Shown piece after piece: positions 1 to 9,702 of a stretch of DNA of 64,000 bases. The DNA is from DAIQNV01 sp038748775 (GTDB taxonomy: Bacteria; Planctomycetota; Phycisphaerae; Phycisphaerales; UBA1924), in NCBI GenBank assembly GCA_038748775.1, contig JBCDIT010000001.1, forward strand, positions 124,001-188,000, in the 5' to 3' direction. The notes beneath the pieces were generated by a model, which saw only the letters and a program-made list of their open reading frames with translations, made no database searches and had not been told where the DNA came from. Position numbers and translations under genes: made by a program. Numbering within the stretch: the stretch's first letter is position 1; each line of letters begins with the position of its first letter.

Positions 1-95
1 CCTTCGCCGATTGCGAGACGGAGCGTGTTCACGATCATGGTGAACAACAACAAACCGAGCACCGCCGCCGTCCGAAAACGGACCGCCGCCGTCAT
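1..95 (-). CDS. N-terminal fragment of a membrane protein (runs off the window)
   Basis: On the - strand an open frame leaves the left edge. From the ATG at 95 it reads MTAAVRFRTAAVLGLLLF and continues with more hydrophobic residues, which looks like an N-terminal signal anchor or first membrane helix. The frame is also open upstream of this ATG, so the true start could lie further right. No clear ribosome binding site is visible. Only about 31 residues are present, so the family cannot be named. The overlapping + strand frame at 25-324 is rich in Arg/Pro/Ser and looks like a shadow. Confidence 0.35.
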   Translation of the reverse strand, partial: MTAAVRFRTAAVLGLLLFTMIVNTLRLAIGE

Positions 96-277
96 CGTCT
101 GTGTGAGCGACGCACCGCTCGATGACGCACCCTGGAACACGCGCCACGCTCCAATCAAATCAGCCACGACAGATGAACAAGAGAGCCACGAGGCCTGCAA
201 CGGCCTGGAGCCCACGATTATACAGCCGGATAGTATCTGCGCCAGCGCCGGCGCTCAAGCAATGACGCCATTCGCGT

Positions 278-919
278 TCAGAGCGAGACGTTTCTCAGAC
301 CGTCCAGAGCCGAATTCACGATGACATCAGCGATGCGCTCGATGTCGTCGCCGGTCAACGAGTCGCGTTGCAACCGCTTCACGACGATGCCGTGACCGAT
401 CCGAATCATCACGCACTGGAAGATGAGGTTGAACGCGAGAATCTCGAGAAGATCGTTGTCTTCGATGTCCGGACGAATCGCGTTGATAATCGTCTTGATC
501 GCCTCATGCCCAGGAGCGATGACCCGTTCATAGAACACCGGATCAGGCCCGCCATCTCGCGAAACCTCAGCGCGGAGCAAGCCGAGCGTCTTGACGCGAT
601 CGGGACCGCACTTCGCCTGGAAGTTCACGAACGATCGCACCATCCTCTTCAGCAGCGCGACCGCCGCCTCGGGGGACATATCGCTCGATGGCTTGCAGTC
701 TCGCTGTTCGGTTCCCAGAAAGTCGCTCGACTCGAGTCGCATCAAGGCCGCGACGTAGAGCTGGTCCTTGGTGCCATAGTGGTACCGGATGCTCCCATGA
801 CTGACCCCAGCGTGTTCCGCGATATCGCGCACCGAGACGTTCTCTCGGCCGTGCTCCGTGAACAGCTCAAGCGCCGACGCGAGCAGCTTCGATTTGAGTT
901 CGGTATCAGTCTCGAGCAT
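278..919 (-). CDS. TetR/AcrR-family transcriptional regulator
   Basis: A 213-residue regulator. Residues about 10-55 form the TetR helix-turn-helix: LLASALELFTEHG, then SVRDIAEHAGVSHGSIRYHY, the recognition-helix signature of the family. The remaining ~150 residues would be the ligand-binding and dimer domain, which is poorly conserved and gives no clue to the inducer. An upstream in-frame GTG at 928 is possible; the ATG at 919 fits the usual TetR N-terminus better. It lies downstream of the NADH dehydrogenase gene on the same strand, separated by about 225 bases, so the target is not obvious. It could equally control the truncated membrane gene at the window edge. Confidence 0.9.
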   Translation of the reverse strand: MLETDTELKSKLLASALELFTEHGRENVSVRDIAEHAGVSHGSIRYHYGTKDQLYVAALMRLESSDFLGTEQRDCKPSSDMSPEAAVALLKRMVRSFVNFQAKCGPDRVKTLGLLRAEVSRDGGPDPVFYERVIAPGHEAIKTIINAIRPDIEDNDLLEILAFNLIFQCVMIRIGHGIVVKRLQRDSLTGDDIERIADVIVNSALDGLRNVSL

Positions 920-1145
920 GGTGCCCACCCGCGGCGCTGCCCTGCGCGGCCACGCGGCAGCGCTCGGTGCATCACGCGAATCCCATTCAACGGCCCCCCT
1001 GCCGCATCACGCCGCCCGCTCGGTCGCAGGACGGCTCGTGATTCCGAATGAAGATAGCCGGTATCAAGGGAGAACATCGGCTGCAGCCCGCTGAACACCG
1101 AATCTTGGTGACTTTTGCCTAGATGTTCTCACCGATCGGCACGCT

Positions 1146-2471
1146 CTAACTGCCGGGAGGCCGTTCGGCGGGCTCAAATCCAGGGCCCTCGGGCTGGCGC
1201 ACCCGGAGCTTGGCCTCACCCACGATCAGCCGAGCATCGTGGCTGTTCCACACCCAGTTGAAGACCCAACTGAGCATCACCCGCAGACGATTCCGGAAAC
1301 CGACAAGGAACGCGACGTGGACGCACGCCCACAAACTCCACGCGACAAACCCTGAGAACTCTTTCTCACCAAGCACCGCGATCGCGCGGTTCTTCCCGAT
1401 GACCGCCATCGATCCTCTGTCTCGGTACCGAAACGCGCGCGCTCGCGCCGCCGCCCCACGCCCCGCGATTTCTTCACGGATCACGCCTCCAGCGTGCTTG
1501 CCCATCTGCATCGCGACCTGCGCTACGCCGGGCAACGCTCGACCAGAGCCCTCCGGCGTAAACGAGGCCAAGTCGCCTACTACGAAGATCTCGGGACGAT
1601 CGGGCACGCTGAGGTCCTCGCCCACGATCACCCGGCCAGCGCGGTCGAGCGGTGCTCCAAGAGTCTCCGCGATCGGGCTGGCTTTGACGCCCGCTGCCCA
1701 GAAGACGTTCTGCACACCAATGGTCTCATCGCCAACAACCACGGCATCCGTCCGCACATCGCTCACGAGCGCTCCGAGGCGCACCTCGACGCCCATTCGC
1801 TCGAGGTCCTGCAGCGCGCGTTGACTCGACGCTTCGGGAAAGCCCCCGAGCAATCTGGGGCCACCCTCAAACAGGATGACCCGCGCCGTGGTGGTATCGA
1901 TGTTGCGATACTCCTTTGGGAGCGTCTTGCTCGCGATCCCCTTGATGGCTCCCGCGAGTTCCACACCGGTCGGCCCACCACCCACAATTGCGAACGTCAG
2001 CGCGGCCCGCCGCGAGGCCGCGTCGCCCTCGTGTTCGGCGGACTCGAACGCGAGGAGCATCCGACGACGGATCTCCGTCGCGTCTTCGATCGTCTTCAAT
2101 CCCGGTGCAACGCCCGCCCACTCGTCGCGCCCGAAGTAGTCGTGGCGCACCCCGGCGGCGAGCACCAAGTAGTCGTACGGCACCGATCCTTCGTCAACGA
2201 GCACGCGCTTTGCTTCCACGTCGACGCCAACCACGTTGGCCAGAACCACCTGGCACGCGCCCACCCCTCGTAGCGTGGAGCGAATCGGCGCGCTGATGTT
2301 CGCCGGCGACAGGGAAGCGGTGGCGACTTGGTACAGCAGCGGCTGGAATACGTGGTGGTTCTGGCGGTCAAGCAGCGCCACGTCGGCGTCCGCCCCACGA
2401 AGCGCACGCGCCGCCGCGAGGCCCGCAAAGCCACCGCCCACCACCAGCACGATCGGTCGCCTACTTCTCAC
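1146..2471 (-). CDS. ndh: Type II NADH:quinone oxidoreductase (FAD-dependent)
   Basis: A 441-residue membrane-associated flavoprotein that would oxidise NADH and reduce quinone without pumping protons. The N-terminus carries the FAD-binding Rossmann motif VVGGGFAGL; the second dinucleotide-binding motif IVGGGPTGVELAG lies near the middle, and DRQNHHVFQPLLYQVA is typical of NDH-2. FVVGDLA is the C-terminal FAD motif. The GTG at 2471 is chosen because GGAGG lies 6-7 bases upstream; the longer frame reaching 2612 has no such signal and would add an unconserved tail that overlaps the region in front of the divergent kinase. The C-terminal part has a hydrophobic segment (about residues 380-410) that could anchor it to the membrane. 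Related flavoproteins such as sulfide:quinone reductase are less likely. Confidence 0.92.
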   Translation of the reverse strand: MRSRRPIVLVVGGGFAGLAAARALRGADADVALLDRQNHHVFQPLLYQVATASLSPANISAPIRSTLRGVGACQVVLANVVGVDVEAKRVLVDEGSVPYDYLVLAAGVRHDYFGRDEWAGVAPGLKTIEDATEIRRRMLLAFESAEHEGDAASRRAALTFAIVGGGPTGVELAGAIKGIASKTLPKEYRNIDTTTARVILFEGGPRLLGGFPEASSQRALQDLERMGVEVRLGALVSDVRTDAVVVGDETIGVQNVFWAAGVKASPIAETLGAPLDRAGRVIVGEDLSVPDRPEIFVVGDLASFTPEGSGRALPGVAQVAMQMGKHAGGVIREEIAGRGAAARARAFRYRDRGSMAVIGKNRAIAVLGEKEFSGFVAWSLWACVHVAFLVGFRNRLRVMLSWVFNWVWNSHDARLIVGEAKLRVRQPEGPGFEPAERPPGS

Positions 2472-2629
2472 GCTCGCACCTCCGATGGCCACGTCAGAGC
2501 CAGAGTATCCAATCGGACAGGCTCCACCGCCCAACCCGGCAAAACCGCCCGGATCTTGCGTGACCGATACACTCACCAGACGCTTCGTGAGGCGAGTCAA
2601 CCGCTGGGGCAACGCGGTGACACAGTGCG

Positions 2630-5600
2630 TTGGGGCACGACGTGGAACCCGAAAACGACCACAACAACACCAAAGGCAATCTGCCTGAACTGCCTAAAGG
2701 CAAAGATGTTGCGCCGTCTAAAGCGATCGATCCTCAACCGACCGACACCCCGCTCGAAGACGCGCCCACGCTGACACTTTCGTCGTCGAAGCCGGGCGGG
2801 GCGGTCGCCGATCTCACACCCCCACCATCGGGCCAATCTCACGACGAACCAACGAAGGCGATGGGCACCATCGCCGGCGGTAAGTACCGCATCCTCGACC
2901 GCCTGGGCAAAGGCGGGATGGGCGTCGTGTACCGTGCCCTCGACGTGCACCTCGACCGGGAAGTCGCGGTCAAGCGGATCGCCGGCGCCAATATCGGCGA
3001 CGAAGAGGCGGTCCAACGCTTCATGCGAGAAGCCCGGGCGATCGCCAAGCTCACCCACCCCAATATCGTCAACATTTTCACTCTCGAACGAGACGAATCC
3101 GGGCCCTTCATCGTGATGGAGCACATCCGAGGCAGCGATGCCGCGACGATGGTCGCCGAACGCGGCGCCCTCCCCGTCGACGAGGCGCTCCGGATCATCC
3201 GAGGCGTCGGCCAAGCGCTCGCGTTCGCGCACCGCAACGCGGTCTTTCACCGCGACGTCAAGCCTTCGAACATCCTCATCGACGAAGACGGCACCGCAAA
3301 GCTGGTCGACTTCGGTCTGGCGAAAATGGGTCGTGACGGGAACCTCAGCCGCACCGGAATGGGCATGGGCACGCTCACGTACGTCGCCCCCGAGCAGCTC
3401 GACGACGCCAGTTCCGTTGACCAACGTTCGGATATCTACTCGCTCGCGAAGACCGCGTATCACCTGCTTACCGGTGATCGCCCCGACGCCCCCGACCTCG
3501 AGCAAATCCCGGCTCCACTCCGCACGCCCCTGCGCAAGGCGATGCAATCCAAACCGGAGAAACGGCACTTCGCGGTCACCGAACTCGTTGACGAGCTCGA
3601 TTCTGCTTCGCAGGCGTTATCCGACCCCTCGGTATCAGGCCCGACAGCGTCATCGAACGGCGGCCCTCTCAACGCTCCCTTCGGGTGCCCGTCCTGCGGC
3701 GTCCACAATCCGATCTCGGCCAAGTTTTGTCGATCGTGCGGGACCGGCCTGAGAACAACATGTCCGAGTTGCGGTCACGAAGAACTCGCCGGAGCTGCTC
3801 ACTGCTCGAATTGCGGGCTCAACTTCGAGGGCTCGGCGAAGAGCGTCCAGTTGCTCGAATCCGCGAAAGAGAAAGTCGCGGAAGGTCTCTTCAAGCCCGC
3901 CATCGAAGACGCCGACCGCGGCATCCGGCTCGGGCATCAGGCCGAACCGCTCCGCGAGGTCCGCGCTCGGGCGACCCAACTCCAGAATCAACTGGACGCG
4001 ATCGTTGAACCGGTGCGCGAGTTGGTCGCAAACAACGCGCTCGAGTCCGCGGTCCGCGTGTTGGCCGACGCCCTCACCCGGGCCGAAGGTCCCCTGGCCG
4101 CGGCGCTCAAAGCCGAACTCAACGCCGCCCAGCGCGCGATGAACGACGCGACAACCCGCATCGCGGTTCAGCAAGCGGCCGCGTTCGAGCAGCAGGGCCG
4201 GCTCTTCGAAGCGGTAAAGCTCCTCCGACAAGCGCATGCCCGCAACCCGGACGACTCGGCGCTCGGCTCCAGACTCGCGGCCCTCGAAAGGCGTTACTTC
4301 GAAGCGATCTATAAGACCGTCGCAGAAAGGACCGCCAAGCACGTCGCCGCCAGGCAATTCGAGCAGGCGCTCGCCGGAATCGACACGGCGCGAGAACGAC
4401 TCGAGGGCGACCGATTGCTTGAGTCACTCGCCCGGCTCCGCGAGGACGTGGCCCAGGCCGTCGTAAACACAAGACTCGCAGAAGCGCGTCGCGCCGAGCA
4501 GGCCGTCGACCCTGAAACGGTCCGGGCCCATGCGAGAGGGGTATTGGCGGTGGAGCCCGAGCATCGCGAAGCCGCGAGGCTCCTCAAATCGGCCGACTCT
4601 CTCGAAACGCGGGTGCGCGAGGTCGCGTCCCACGCTCGGGCGTGCCTCGACCGCGCCGAGCCGTCCGAAGCCCGGAGACTGATCGCCCAGCACCTCCCCG
4701 AGTCGGTCGCTCAAGGACCCCTGGCCACAATCCGAGATGACGCGCTGCGACGTCTCGAGCACGCCGCGGCTCACGTGCGAGAGGCCCAGCGGCTCCTGGA
4801 ACATCGACGCCCGCAAGAAGCAAGAGCGGAAGCACTCGCCGCGCTGGCTCTCGATACCAAGAACGACAACGCGGAAACGGCGAAGCTCAGCGCGAACCAG
4901 ATGCTCCGCTCCAGGGCGAGGCGAACCCGGGTCGTCACGCTTGCAACGCTGATCTCTCTGAGCGCCCTCGCCGGTACAGGATGGCTCGGGCTTCGAGCCT
5001 TCGTGGCCAGCGAATTTGCGTCGATCGACTCCCTTGTCGAAGCCGGCGCTCACGAGCGGGCGGCCGAACGATTGGACCGCCTGCCCAGAGTCCTCGCCCC
5101 ATCTCGGGTCACCCAGATGGAAAGCCGGATCGAAGAGGCGACCCACGCCGCGGCGAACGCCGACCTCGGCAATGCCCTCACCGAACTCCGGGCAACCCCG
5201 TCATCGGAAGCCATAGCAGCAGCAGCCACCGCCGCCGCGAACGCCACCCCTCCTGAAGACGATGGCTCGCTCGGCTCACTCGCGATCGATGCGCTCGCGA
5301 CCGCGTTTCAAGCCAATCTCGATCCATCGCCCTTGATTGACCAGGTCGACCGGATCTTCCCGAACGCCGCACCCGTTCGCGACGAGTCGATTCGAGTTGC
5401 TGCACAAAGGACGTTCGACGAAGCGAAAGCGAGTTCGGACACCCGGACTCGATTTCAAGGCCTGGCCTCTGCCCTCGGGCTCGCGCCGTCTCCCCCGCTG
5501 CTCGACGAGATCGTCGACACCGCGTCGATCGAACTTTCGAACACCCTCGCGTCGCTCCGCGACGCCGCACGACGCGAGTCGTTTATCATTGAAGGCGACA

Positions 5601-6631
5601 CAACGCTCGCCCTTTCCGATCTGGTCGCCGCGTTCGCACAAGCCGGTCACGACGACCGAGGCATCGACACCGTCCTAAAGGCGTTCGATCGACTCGGCCG
5701 AGCGCAATCCACGCGAGAAGCGCTTCCACGACAGCTTACCGCCGCGTTCGCCGCCGAAGCTCTCAGGGCCGCCGAGGACACCTGGACTGAAGCGGTCACC
5801 TCGTCGAAGGCAGGGGACTGGGCAAGCGCCTCGGCCCAAGCAACCGCCGCGCACGAACAATTCATGGCAGCGTTCGAGTCTGCGGACGAAGCATTGAAAG
5901 AAACCATCATCCAGGGAATGCGGTCGTCTGAGCGGCGCGATCTTATCGCGGCCCAGGCTCGGCTCGACGTCGCTCGCGCGGCCGCACCCGGCCATTTGGA
6001 CGTAGCCGAACTCGAAAGGAGAATCACGCTCCGCCGGACCGAGACCGTTGACCTGACCGAAACCGTCTCGCTGGAGACACGGTTCTTCCAGCCACGTCCC
6101 CAGAACAGCGCCCCGGGCGTCCGCCTGCCGCCCGTCTACATCGGAACCTCGGAAGTCACGCAGGCGCAATACGCCGCGATCATGAGCCGTCCGAAGCCAG
6201 CGAAACCTGACCTTCCTCAGACGAACGTCACGTACACCGAAGCGGTGGCGTTCTGTCGGGCCCTCACCGAACTTGTTGACGAGGGCGTCTTCCGCCTTCC
6301 CACAAGCCGCGACTTCACAGAGGTGTGCGAGGCGGGAAAGAGCACGAGCGGGTACGGCTGGAACGCCAACAATTCCCAGGTTCAGGCTCAACCTGTTGGC
6401 ACGCGAGCCGCGGACGCAATCGGCCTCAGCGACGTCGTCGGCAACGTTGCCGAATGGGTCACAATCCCTGGAAATACTGACGGATATCACCTCGTCGCCG
6501 GCGGGAGCTTCCAGAAACGCCCGGACGACTGCCGTTGTGATTTCCGCGAGCCGTTCGACCTCGACGCCCGCCGCCCGTCCATCGGTTTCCGGGTGCTCTG
6601 GGTCCCCCCGGTTGTGTCCGTGGACGACTGA
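2630..6631 (+). CDS. Giant Ser/Thr protein kinase with zinc ribbons and a C-terminal FGE-sulfatase-like domain
   Basis: 1333 residues. A Hanks-type kinase domain spans about residues 83-330: LGKGGMGVVY (P-loop), VAVKRI (Lys), HRDVKPSN and VDFGLAK, so the catalytic residues are present. Two four-Cys zinc ribbons follow (about 352-402; CPSCG, CRSCG, CPSCG, CSNCG). A long Ala/Arg/Glu-rich helical repeat region leads to one membrane segment near residue 770, then a second helical region. Residues about 1150-1333 match the formylglycine-generating-enzyme-like fold (IGTSEVTQAQYAAIM, RLPTSRDF, GNVAEWV, GFRV) without an obvious FGE catalytic Cys pair, so a binding role is more likely than catalysis. 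The first codon is TTG; a GTG at 2642 with GGGG six bases before it is an alternative start. It heads a signalling block with a lipoprotein and an FHA-phosphatase. Confidence 0.9.
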   Translation: MGHDVEPENDHNNTKGNLPELPKGKDVAPSKAIDPQPTDTPLEDAPTLTLSSSKPGGAVADLTPPPSGQSHDEPTKAMGTIAGGKYRILDRLGKGGMGVVYRALDVHLDREVAVKRIAGANIGDEEAVQRFMREARAIAKLTHPNIVNIFTLERDESGPFIVMEHIRGSDAATMVAERGALPVDEALRIIRGVGQALAFAHRNAVFHRDVKPSNILIDEDGTAKLVDFGLAKMGRDGNLSRTGMGMGTLTYVAPEQLDDASSVDQRSDIYSLAKTAYHLLTGDRPDAPDLEQIPAPLRTPLRKAMQSKPEKRHFAVTELVDELDSASQALSDPSVSGPTASSNGGPLNAPFGCPSCGVHNPISAKFCRSCGTGLRTTCPSCGHEELAGAAHCSNCGLNFEGSAKSVQLLESAKEKVAEGLFKPAIEDADRGIRLGHQAEPLREVRARATQLQNQLDAIVEPVRELVANNALESAVRVLADALTRAEGPLAAALKAELNAAQRAMNDATTRIAVQQAAAFEQQGRLFEAVKLLRQAHARNPDDSALGSRLAALERRYFEAIYKTVAERTAKHVAARQFEQALAGIDTARERLEGDRLLESLARLREDVAQAVVNTRLAEARRAEQAVDPETVRAHARGVLAVEPEHREAARLLKSADSLETRVREVASHARACLDRAEPSEARRLIAQHLPESVAQGPLATIRDDALRRLEHAAAHVREAQRLLEHRRPQEARAEALAALALDTKNDNAETAKLSANQMLRSRARRTRVVTLATLISLSALAGTGWLGLRAFVASEFASIDSLVEAGAHERAAERLDRLPRVLAPSRVTQMESRIEEATHAAANADLGNALTELRATPSSEAIAAAATAAANATPPEDDGSLGSLAIDALATAFQANLDPSPLIDQVDRIFPNAAPVRDESIRVAAQRTFDEAKASSDTRTRFQGLASALGLAPSPPLLDEIVDTASIELSNTLASLRDAARRESFIIEGDTTLALSDLVAAFAQAGHDDRGIDTVLKAFDRLGRAQSTREALPRQLTAAFAAEALRAAEDTWTEAVTSSKAGDWASASAQATAAHEQFMAAFESADEALKETIIQGMRSSERRDLIAAQARLDVARAAAPGHLDVAELERRITLRRTETVDLTETVSLETRFFQPRPQNSAPGVRLPPVYIGTSEVTQAQYAAIMSRPKPAKPDLPQTNVTYTEAVAFCRALTELVDEGVFRLPTSRDFTEVCEAGKSTSGYGWNANNSQVQAQPVGTRAADAIGLSDVVGNVAEWVTIPGNTDGYHLVAGGSFQKRPDDCRCDFREPFDLDARRPSIGFRVLWVPPVVSVDD

Positions 6632-6702
6632 ATAAGTCGCCGGCCTTGGTACCTTGGTACACCATCATCGCTCGAAGCACGCCGGAATCCAGGAGAGCCA
6701 CA

Positions 6703-7968
6703 ATGATCACGCGCACCGCTCGGGTCCGGCTGAAGGGGACCCCGAAGCCCGGCATCCTTTTCAGCACCTTCCTCGCGGGAATCACGATCGCCCTCGCGCT
6801 CGCTGGCTGCGCTCAAACGCAGTACGACGACACCATCGGCGCCAAGGTACGACGCGTCACCACCACGTTTGATGAGACCCTCGTCCGCATCGGGGTCCTC
6901 GTTGAAACGGTGCGCACGGACCGCACGGACCGCGACCGCCAGAACAACTGGGTCCCGGAACCGGGCGTTACCGTCACACTCGACGGTCCGCAGGGAACAG
7001 CGTTGAGCGATCGGACCCAAACTGGCCAAGACGGGCTCGCTCGCTTCGAACTCGCAGAGAACCTGACGCAGCTCGACGGGCTGCGCCCTGGTCTTTACCG
7101 GGTCCGTGTCGAAGGCGTAGGCCAGCCCGATGACTTCGAGGTATCTGAGGCGATGCTCGCGAGCCTCGTCGCAACCGGCGAGCGCCGGCTCGTCGAAACC
7201 ACCGGGCCATCAATCGGGACACCCCGAGCCGTCGTCGACGCGAAGTTCCATCCCCCGGGCCGACCGAAAGACGGGCGTGATCTCTTCGTGTCGCCGCCCC
7301 AAGGTGGCGACACCATCGAACTCAGCATCACGGCGCGGAACGTCGGCGACGGTGCGCTTTACCGGCTCACCGGGACCGTTGAAGCCGACGGTCCCGGAGC
7401 AACCCTCCGAAGCATCACCGGCGATCCGAATGGGCGTAAACCTTGGTTCGAGAGCACCGACCTCGAGTTCGGCAAGCTCGACCCCGGTGAGGGTGCGACA
7501 CTCTTCGTCACAATCGACATCCCGCGCGCATCTCAAGGCGGGCCACTCAACGCGGCCGTCGTCTGGAGCGAATACAACGGACACGCCCCAGACCCAACGC
7601 CCATCGATCTGCCCTCGGTCCGTCCCGTAGAGAAGCCGACCGTTTCGTGCAGCTACGAACTCTCCGGGGCCGCGGGCGCGATCGAGCCTTCGATGCTGGT
7701 CAACGGACAAATCGCAGAACTCACGGCCACGGTCACACCCCGCTCCGGTGACATGCCCAACGAGCTCCGGCTCGTCATCACCGCCGAGACTCCAGACACG
7801 ATCGAAATCATCAACGCCGAGTCCGCCTCCCCCACCGGTGAGTCCCGGGTCCAACTCGGGCCGGTCTCTTTTCGCCTAAAGGGCGCGAGGGGACTTATCA
7901 GCGTCGCTCTGGTCGATCTCGATCTCGGGGAGCTCTGGAATGATCATGTCGCAGTGGGCGGGGAGTAA
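6703..7968 (+). CDS. Lipoprotein with Ig-like/DUF11-type repeats
   Basis: 421 residues. The start is set by AGGAGAG about 6 bases before the ATG at 6703. A signal peptide ends in the lipobox LAGC (Cys36), so the protein should be lipid-anchored. Residues about 80-140 resemble a carboxypeptidase-regulatory or SdrD-like beta-sandwich (PGVTVTLDGPQG, QDGLARFEL). Residues about 205-300 carry LSITARNVGDGALY and GKLDPGEGATLF, the pattern of DUF11-like surface repeats. No catalytic motif is visible. It sits between the kinase and the FHA-phosphatase with short gaps, so it may be an envelope partner of that signalling set. Confidence 0.75.
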   Translation: MITRTARVRLKGTPKPGILFSTFLAGITIALALAGCAQTQYDDTIGAKVRRVTTTFDETLVRIGVLVETVRTDRTDRDRQNNWVPEPGVTVTLDGPQGTALSDRTQTGQDGLARFELAENLTQLDGLRPGLYRVRVEGVGQPDDFEVSEAMLASLVATGERRLVETTGPSIGTPRAVVDAKFHPPGRPKDGRDLFVSPPQGGDTIELSITARNVGDGALYRLTGTVEADGPGATLRSITGDPNGRKPWFESTDLEFGKLDPGEGATLFVTIDIPRASQGGPLNAAVVWSEYNGHAPDPTPIDLPSVRPVEKPTVSCSYELSGAAGAIEPSMLVNGQIAELTATVTPRSGDMPNELRLVITAETPDTIEIINAESASPTGESRVQLGPVSFRLKGARGLISVALVDLDLGELWNDHVAVGGE

Positions 7969-7977
7969 TCACAGAAC

Positions 7978-9702
7978 GTGCCCCCCGCCACCCTCTTCGC
8001 CGCTGAGAGCCGCGCCCTCACCGTCCTGGAGGTTCGACAGGACGGTCGATTGCTTCGATCAGTCCCGGTCCGTAAAGACGCAATCGTCATCGGACGCCGA
8101 GCGGGGGTCGATTGCAGGCTTGAGCACGAAACCGTTAGCAGGCTCCACGCGGTGATCTACCGCGACCGGGGCGGCCCCTGGCGCATCCGCGACCTCGGGA
8201 GTCATAACGGAACGTTCCTCGGCTCGCGCCGCATCGACCAAGAACTCCTCGCCCCGAACGCCTCGGCAAGCGTCGGTGTGTTCGAACTCCGTCTCGTAAG
8301 GAGGCTCTCTCGCTCGGCTCAGGACCACGCCGACCAATCAACTTCGACCGACGACGCGACCCGGGCGCACCGAGCATCGTTCGATCACGATCGCACCGCG
8401 AGCTTGGTCCGCGCGGCACGCGAAGCCGAGGTCGGTGAGGACTACCGGGCTCAGCTCCAGGATCTCGCCAAGCGCGTCCGCGTACTCGAGTCGACACCGT
8501 CGCGACGAAGAGCGCTGTGCGACTTCCTGACAAGGTGCCCCGAACTCGACGCGGTCGCCGCGATGATCGCCATCGGAGCGCGACACGATCACCCCGAGGC
8601 ATTCCGGGTCGCGACCGCGTCGCCAAGGGTCGAAGCGAACGACGCCCCCGCCTTCGGGCTCAGCGTCTCACTCGTCCGTCGCGTCCTCAGCGAATGGAAG
8701 CCGATCCGAGGTGCGGCCCAAAGCGAACACGCCGACGTCACGATCACCAGCCTCGGGTTCAAAGAAGCGAAGCAGATCATCGCGTGCCCGCTCTCGATCA
8801 ACGCCGACGAAACAACGGAGATCCTCCTCGCCGCTGTGGGGCACGAGGCCGACGATTCCGATCTACAACGCATCGCCCTAGCGGCTCAGCGATACGCCAA
8901 AGCGCTCGAGGAAGCCGCCGATCTTGACCTGCGCGAAGAGTACAAGAGCTATCGCGATCAACTCCGGGTCGCCGAGCAGATCCAACGATCTCTCCTCCCG
9001 TCCGTCCCGCACCTCCCCGGGCTTGACGTCGCGCTCGTATCCACGCCCTCCGAACGCGTCTCGGGCGACTACCTCGACGCCTTCGCGATCGATGAACACC
9101 GCTCGCTCATCTTCCTCGCCGACGTCACCGGCCACGGCCTCGCCGCCGCTATCGTCGCAGCGCAGATCCACACGATGGTCCACGCCCATCCCTGGCACGA
9201 TCGCACGTCGCTCCCAGAGTTCGTGCGGGGCGTCTCCCGATACCTCTGTCAGTTCACGCCCGACAATATCACCGTGACAGCCCTCGCGCTCGTGTTTGAC
9301 AAGAAGAGCCGCACGATCGAGTTGGTCAACGCCGGTCACCACCCGGTGGTCCTCGTCCGCCCGGGTGAACCCCCGACCCCGACGCGAACCGGCGCGAACG
9401 CCCTTCTCGGGCTCGCGCAGCTCGCCGAGGACCCGATCGAAACCGAAAGGCTTCACCTCGAGCCCCAGACCTGGGTCGTGGGATACTCCGACGGCATCCC
9501 CGAGCAACGGGACGTCGCCGGCCGGTTCCTGGGTCACGCGGGGGCCGCGCAGATCATCGCATCTGCGCTCTCCGCAGACGCGAAACAGACCGCCGATGAC
9601 GCCGTGAAATCCATCGGCGTCGATCTCGATGCCCACCAGGGGCTGGCGCACCAATCCGACGATCGAAGCCTCTTTGTCCTCAGGGCGTCAGACACATGTT
9701 GA
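7978..9702 (+). CDS. FHA domain-SpoIIE (PP2C-type) protein phosphatase
   Basis: 574 residues, GTG start 9 bases after the lipoprotein stop. Residues about 18-105 form an FHA phosphothreonine-binding domain (IVIGRRAGVDCRL, SRLHAVIY, GSHNGTFL). A middle segment (about 180-310) may be GAF-like. The C-terminal ~250 residues are a SpoIIE/PPM phosphatase: AEQIQRSLLPSVP, SGDYLDAF, DVTGHGLAAA with the metal-binding Asp residues, and a late YSDGIPE. Together with the kinase at 2630 this gives writer, reader and eraser of Ser/Thr phosphorylation in adjacent genes; that partnership is inferred from position. A linker of basic and helical residues joins the two domains. Confidence 0.92.
   Translation: MPPATLFAAESRALTVLEVRQDGRLLRSVPVRKDAIVIGRRAGVDCRLEHETVSRLHAVIYRDRGGPWRIRDLGSHNGTFLGSRRIDQELLAPNASASVGVFELRLVRRLSRSAQDHADQSTSTDDATRAHRASFDHDRTASLVRAAREAEVGEDYRAQLQDLAKRVRVLESTPSRRRALCDFLTRCPELDAVAAMIAIGARHDHPEAFRVATASPRVEANDAPAFGLSVSLVRRVLSEWKPIRGAAQSEHADVTITSLGFKEAKQIIACPLSINADETTEILLAAVGHEADDSDLQRIALAAQRYAKALEEAADLDLREEYKSYRDQLRVAEQIQRSLLPSVPHLPGLDVALVSTPSERVSGDYLDAFAIDEHRSLIFLADVTGHGLAAAIVAAQIHTMVHAHPWHDRTSLPEFVRGVSRYLCQFTPDNITVTALALVFDKKSRTIELVNAGHHPVVLVRPGEPPTPTRTGANALLGLAQLAEDPIETERLHLEPQTWVVGYSDGIPEQRDVAGRFLGHAGAAQIIASALSADAKQTADDAVKSIGVDLDAHQGLAHQSDDRSLFVLRASDTC

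Noticed and set aside
2597..3568. 323-codon open frame antisense to the kinase start
   Set aside because: Covers the kinase domain in reverse; no motif of its own.
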